DNA of 64,000 bases from RDYZ01 sp964518905 (GTDB lineage Bacteria; Cyanobacteriota; Cyanobacteriia; Cyanobacteriales; Geitlerinemataceae): NCBI GenBank assembly GCA_964518905.1, contig CAZFJL010000004.1, positions 62,001-126,000 of the forward strand, read 5' to 3'. Below the pieces are notes generated by a model. The model ran no database searches. It was not told where the DNA came from and saw nothing but the letters and a program-made list of their open reading frames with translations. Positions 60,769-64,000 of the stretch are shown here, piece after piece. A program made the translations under genes and the position numbers. Each line of letters opens with the position of its first letter. The stretch's first letter is position 1.

Positions 60769-61677
60769 TCAAATCATCGGGCGAGATGCAACACACATCA
60801 GCGACAACGCCGCGTCCCGCGAATCTGGATCGACTCCCGAAAGCCACTGCGCCATACGATACTTACGCGACGATCGGCCAATTTTTCCCTCAAAAATAGC
60901 CGAACCCGTATCGTGGTTATGCGGATAAACCGCAGTTTGAAAGCCCAGCGGATCGAGAATACGGTGATAAAACTCCGTCGTCATGCCATCACCGGGCGTA
61001 TGATGCGCTTCACTGGCTAAAGCACACTCCTGTTCCGATCCAGATCCATGTCCCCCGCGTCCCATCATGCGGTAGATCGGTAGCCGAGCTTCCCACAAAA
61101 AACGCGCCAATCCGGTGAAATGCCACGCTGTTTTTTGCAGATCGTGATCACACACCAGCACTCCTCCCGGCTTCACCAGTCGCGCCGCTTCCGTCAGCGC
61201 CGCATCCATATCATCGCAGTGATGCAAGCTCGCATTAATCACGACAATATCCGCAATCTCAGATTTCAATGGCAAATTTTGGGCATCTGCAAGCAGGGGC
61301 TGATATCCGATTTCCTGAGCCATCTTCAGACCCCCAAGACTGACATCTACACCGATCAGCAACTTCGGACGTCCCCCCAACGATGCAAACACATTCCCCG
61401 GCCCACACCCGATATCGACCACCACTTGATCGTCCCATGATCCTGTCGCCGTGTGCCAGCGATCGATAAACGCAGAATCACGATGACATGCATCAAAATA
61501 CGATTTCGCCCACTGTGGATGCCCAAAGTACTGAGCATTGGCCGCTAATGCAAGGGTCAAGTTTTTGGGGGAGATCGTCGCCATGGGAATGTCATCAATG
61601 ACATCAAGTAGGGCTGATTCTTTGACGTAGCCATCTAAGGCAACAAACGAAATGGGAAGTCTATCATTCAGCAGCAT
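60769..61677 (-). CDS. class I SAM-dependent methyltransferase
   Basis: 302 residues from the ATG at 61677 (a TTG at 61689 also fits). The Rossmann-like methyltransferase core begins at 'VVDIGCGPGNVFASLGGRP' (motif I), with 'LLIGVDVSLGGL' following and 'DIVVINASLHHCDD' as the acidic strand. A membrane-adjacent helix 'GLARFLWEARLPIYRMM' and a C-terminal cap complete it. It is of the type-11 (UbiE/ubiquinone-like) small-molecule methyltransferase group; the substrate is unknown. Confidence 0.85.
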   Translation of the reverse strand: MLLNDRLPISFVALDGYVKESALLDVIDDIPMATISPKNLTLALAANAQYFGHPQWAKSYFDACHRDSAFIDRWHTATGSWDDQVVVDIGCGPGNVFASLGGRPKLLIGVDVSLGGLKMAQEIGYQPLLADAQNLPLKSEIADIVVINASLHHCDDMDAALTEAARLVKPGGVLVCDHDLQKTAWHFTGLARFLWEARLPIYRMMGRGGHGSGSEQECALASEAHHTPGDGMTTEFYHRILDPLGFQTAVYPHNHDTGSAIFEGKIGRSSRKYRMAQWLSGVDPDSRDAALSLMCVASRPMI

Positions 61678-62036
61678 TTCATTCACCAATCAAGATTAGG
61701 GGTTATGGACGTAGCCCTGAGCGCGAGACCCGTTCGCCCTTGTACAGTGGCGCTTCTAGATGTATGGCTCATGCAGGCAAAACGGGATGCTCGACGAGTC
61801 AACCCAGTGAAAAGGCGCAGTGCCTATGGCAGGGGATTGAGTTACTTCAGTATTTACACTGTATCTATTTTTTTGTCGATTGCAAGCCCCTTTCAAAAAC
61901 TTTGCAAAAGCTTTAAAAATGCGGGAAAAACACTAGATTTTTTGAATTTATTAGTTAGATTTTGATTTTTTTGAACATAGCTAATCGCTCAAAATGCAAT
62001 TTATTAGCTAGCAAAAAAGATTAAAAACCGAGTTCT

Positions 62037-62186
62037 ATGACTACAAAAAAAATGACAATTAGACATTTTTTGCACTTTCTGCATGAAAAACAAAACAATG
62101 TAAGTTTTACCCAGAAAGGGTTTCAGGGCTTTACGCCTGTATTTATATTTGTTTTTTTATTGATTTTATTTTTTGACAATTTTTAA
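62037..62186 (+). CDS. possible 49-residue small membrane peptide
   Basis: The ATG at 62037 opens a 49-codon frame. The first half is basic and His/Lys-rich ('MTTKKMTIRHFLHF'), the second (about residues 32-46) is one hydrophobic helix ('FTPVFIFVFLLILFF'). This layout resembles type I toxin-like or small membrane proteins, but AT-rich chance frames also give it. No Shine-Dalgarno is clear. Confidence 0.3.
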   Translation: MTTKKMTIRHFLHFLHEKQNNVSFTQKGFQGFTPVFIFVFLLILFFDNF

Positions 62187-62213
62187 TTTTTAATTTATTG
62201 CTTTAGACAAAAA

Positions 62214-62245
62214 AAGAGCTTGTCGTAGATTTGCGACAAGCTCTT
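62214..62245 (-). terminator. terminator for ycf51 (minus strand)
   Basis: The stem AAGAGCTTGTCG with its inverse CGACAAGCTCTT is followed on the minus strand by a T-run (A8 at 62209-62215). It lies just downstream of ycf51. Any plus-strand transcript in this AT-rich region could stop here too, at the TTTTT at 62251. Confidence 0.75.
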
Positions 62246-62346
62246 GAGAGTTTTTGGTGTTTTTTAGGATTTTATAAGCAGATTTACTTACAAGACTCTA
62301 AATAAACTCGATCAAGCATGAGTCATGCCTGCGAGATAGGCGGCAG

Positions 62347-62889
62347 TTAGCGGCTGGCAAGGAGCCGATCGCGCTTTGCAAAGGCCGCATCATCGATCTG
62401 GATGTTGATGGTGTTGTCCTCAGTGCTCGATAGCGCCCGCACTGCGCGGCCAAGGTAGAGCGCCTCAGAGGTTGTGTTGTTGGGATGGACGATCGTCCGC
62501 GCCCGGATTTCTAGCTCGCGACCGGCACGGCCATAGGTCGTTTTGTTGAGGACGACCTGTTGTAAAGTCGCTTCGACCTCCGCCGGTGTCGTTTCCGGTG
62601 CGACGGCGATCGTCATCCGCGATCCGCCATTGTCAAACACAAGTTTGTACGAAGTTGCCCCCGAGACGATCGTCGGCGCGAAGGGGACGATACTTAGCGC
62701 AAAGAGTCCGCCGGTTAGGACAAGCGTAAAGCTGGTGACGCCGACGAGACGATAGCGAAAGCCCCACTTAAAGACGAATGCGAGGATCGTTAGGACGGCA
62801 AAAACTCCGGCGAGTTCAAGGGTGTACTGGGTCGCGATCGCAAAATCGGCGGTACTGAATAGGCTTGAAGTGGTTTCAGCGTCGTTCAT
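62347..62889 (-). CDS. ycf51: Ycf51 (DUF2518) family membrane protein
   Basis: 180 residues. Two N-terminal membrane helices ('VFAVLTILAFVFKWGFRYRL', 'FTLVLTGGLFALSIVP') precede a globular domain ('SYKLVFDNGGSRMTIAVAPE', 'LEIRARTIVHPNN'). This matches Ycf51, conserved in cyanobacteria and some algal plastid genomes, of unknown function. Its start ATG is at 62889, preceded by a strong RNA hairpin at 62920-62969 that may influence its mRNA. Confidence 0.88.
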   Translation of the reverse strand: MNDAETTSSLFSTADFAIATQYTLELAGVFAVLTILAFVFKWGFRYRLVGVTSFTLVLTGGLFALSIVPFAPTIVSGATSYKLVFDNGGSRMTIAVAPETTPAEVEATLQQVVLNKTTYGRAGRELEIRARTIVHPNNTTSEALYLGRAVRALSSTEDNTINIQIDDAAFAKRDRLLASR

Positions 62890-63281
62890 GAATACGATTA
62901 AAGAGACGTGTTAAAGGAAGTGGGTCGGCAGGTTGGTCACGACAAACCGTGAAAACCTGATCGACCCACATTCTCACCCGAAAGGGGACATCATCGGCGC
63001 ACCGGTAACCCAAACCTCACAGGTTTCACCCACAGACCGTCACAATCTCGCCAACTGAAACCCAGCGAGCACCCACAGGATGTAAATTCACCGCAAGCCA
63101 CGCCATACCCAGCGCCACAGCTAACCTTTGAACCGTACAAACTCGCAAGCCTTCTGTCCGTAATTCTACTTATGTAAACAAACGTTACAAAAAAGACGTC
63201 AAAACGCTATTCTGTCTTGACGCTTCCGTGTAGGATCGCTATATTCAAGTTCATACAGGGGTCGAAACACCCAACAAACGT
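62890..63281. other. intergenic region with structured 5' leader
   Basis: 392 bp between the divergent ycf51 and RHH genes. It carries the long hairpin at 62920-62969 and, further right, TAATTC-type AT-rich sequence near 63160-63200 that could hold promoters. No known riboswitch core was recognised. Confidence 0.5.
62920..62969 (-). promoter_or_regulatory. long RNA hairpin in the ycf51 leader
   Basis: GTGGGTCG with CGACCCAC, then CAGGTT with AACCTG, then TCACG with CGTGA form three stacked helices with small bulges. On the minus strand it ends 30 nt before the ycf51 start, so it would be in the 5' UTR. It lacks a T-run, so it is not a plain terminator. Confidence 0.5.
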
Positions 63282-63626
63282 ATGCAAGACAAACAGAAAG
63301 TCACGTTATATCTGTCTCAAGAGCTGCATCGCAATCTCAAGGTTCGTGCAGCGATTGATGGTGAACCGATGTCCTCGCTCGCGGAACGCGCCTTGCTCTT
63401 TTATTTAGAGCATCCCGAAGCGATCGCAGAGATGGAAGCCTCGATCGGCCAAAACCACAGGCTCTATCACTGCCCCGATTGCTCAACTCCCGTTGTCGTT
63501 CGTGACGACGAGCTTGTCTCGGTCGCCAGCGTGTCGAGTCTGTTAGAAGATGAGACGATTGACGAGTTGAAGATCAGTCCGCAAGTCGATCGGTCTGCGG
63601 GTGAGGGCAACCTCGTTACCTGCTAG
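63282..63626 (+). CDS. ribbon-helix-helix protein with a zinc-like CPDC motif
   Basis: 114 residues. The start 'MQDKQKVTLYLSQELHRNLK' matches the RHH/CopG N-terminal strand and helix that form DNA-binding dimers ('VRAAIDGEPMSSLAERALLF'). The middle has 'YHCPDCSTPVVV', a CxxC that may bind metal. The C-terminus is acidic. It probably represses its own or the neighbouring operon. It lies 172 bp upstream of the AAA ATPase. Confidence 0.8.
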   Translation: MQDKQKVTLYLSQELHRNLKVRAAIDGEPMSSLAERALLFYLEHPEAIAEMEASIGQNHRLYHCPDCSTPVVVRDDELVSVASVSSLLEDETIDELKISPQVDRSAGEGNLVTC

Positions 63627-63798
63627 CCCAAAGATCAAATTGCGCGTTCAAGCTAACCGTTCAAGCCAGTCGTAAATTCTCGCCTAACGTATTCTTCTTC
63701 TTTAAATACGTAAATACGTAAATCCCCAAATCTCCCAGATTCCCACAATCCCAGACTCTATGTAGTCCTCATCTATCCTCTGTACGTAGGTCAATTCC

Positions 63799-64000
63799 AT
63801 GAGAGAAGAGCTAAATATTCTCATCCAAGCTCAATATCCCCTGATCTACCTCGTTACCTTTGAGGAGGAGCGGGCAGAGCAATCGATCGCTACCTTAGCC
63901 AAGTCGCTGCCGTCACTTCCGAAGGTTTTTTCCTGGACTGTGACCAAAGGACTCAGCGAAGTGAATGAAGCGGCGGGAGGTAGTCCTCACAACACCATTT
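63799..64000 (+). CDS. Ycf46-like AAA ATPase, truncated by window end
   Basis: The frame 'MREELNILIQAQYPLIYLVT' runs off the window at 64000, covering 67 codons. The N-terminus, including 'EEERAEQSIATLAKSLPSLP', is typical of the Ycf46-type AAA proteins of cyanobacteria, which have a small N-terminal domain and a C-terminal AAA module. In cyanobacteria Ycf46 affects carbon uptake and photosynthesis. Walker motifs lie beyond the edge and cannot be checked. Confidence 0.75.
   Translation, partial: MREELNILIQAQYPLIYLVTFEEERAEQSIATLAKSLPSLPKVFSWTVTKGLSEVNEAAGGSPHNTI

Larger units (their letters stand above)
61690..62346. other. AT-rich intergenic region
   Basis: 657 bp, markedly AT-rich from about 61880 to 62215. 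A possible 49-residue small frame (62037-62186) and a terminator (62214-62245) lie in it. A plus-strand frame at 61705 has no protein-like features. Confidence 0.6.

Noticed and set aside
61705..61965. Plus-strand frame of 86 codons
   Set aside because: No similarity; it runs from GC-rich into AT-rich DNA with abrupt change in composition.
62940..63060. Possible TPP or cobalamin riboswitch upstream of ycf51
   Set aside because: A partial 'AACCTGAT' resemblance was noted, but the conserved CTGAGA and B12-box cores are absent; only the hairpin itself is retained as a feature.
1..64000. CRISPR array, tRNA and rRNA genes
   Set aside because: No regularly spaced repeats and no T-loop (GGTTCGAATCC-like) or rRNA segments were seen on either strand.

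Overview
The window is chromosomal DNA from a cyanobacterium. The evidence is the dense HIP1 octamer GCGATCGC throughout, plus cyanobacterial families: ComFB, Ycf51, a Ycf46-like AAA ATPase, a DUF2993 protein, an acyl-lipid desaturase, S14 of cyanobacterial type, and an HpsU-type acetyltransferase next to two GT2 glycosyltransferases. The last three suggest a filamentous, polysaccharide-secreting lineage, which is an inference. Genes lie on both strands in short operons. No tRNA, rRNA or CRISPR array was seen. || 0-7 kb: comFB-like gene and convergent gatB sharing a perfect palindromic terminator, then a three-gene cassette: a coiled-coil protein, a membrane protein with a putative longin-like domain plus BON and OmpA domains, and a canonical Ras-like small GTPase. 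It looks like a GTPase module and is the strongest candidate for an undescribed system. || 7-20 kb: rpsN, a secreted GHL10-type glycoside hydrolase, gamma-glutamyltransferase, DUF2993, rimM, miaB, a nuclease-fold protein with altered catalytic residues, a RelE/ParE toxin-antitoxin pair with a solitary antitoxin-like gene, and gltX. || 20.5-22.4 kb: an accessory AT-richer patch with a GNAT acetyltransferase, a SET-domain protein and a truncated IS4-type transposase, bordered by copies of a dispersed repeat. || 22-35 kb: M1 aminopeptidase with HEAT-like repeats, Uma2 nuclease, a P-loop ATPase, galE, the two glycosyltransferases and hpsU-like gene, a PLP aminotransferase, a nucleoside-sugar epimerase-like protein and a Uma2 remnant. 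|| 35-46 kb: cyclophilin, THUMP RNA methyltransferase, a desaturase with a possible upstream small RNA, conserved membrane proteins, a second P-loop ATPase apparently paralogous to the first, and a compact run encoding VWA, SRPBCC, CPXCG and a small Cys-rich protein. || 46-64 kb: C39-type peptidase, a hemerythrin-MCP pair in which one iron-ligand His is Asn, a KirBac-type K+ channel, prohibitin-like protein, family 4 uracil-DNA glycosylase, CPBP protease, TPR protein, an acyl-CoA synthetase/GNAT fusion, YdcF protein, methyltransferase, ycf51, a ribbon-helix-helix protein and the start of a Ycf46-like ATPase cut by the window end. || Several short dispersed repeat families are present. One, about 119 bp with terminal inverted repeats around TACGAAATCCGG, has three copies and looks like a MITE. 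All function calls rest on reading motifs by eye; no database search was run.
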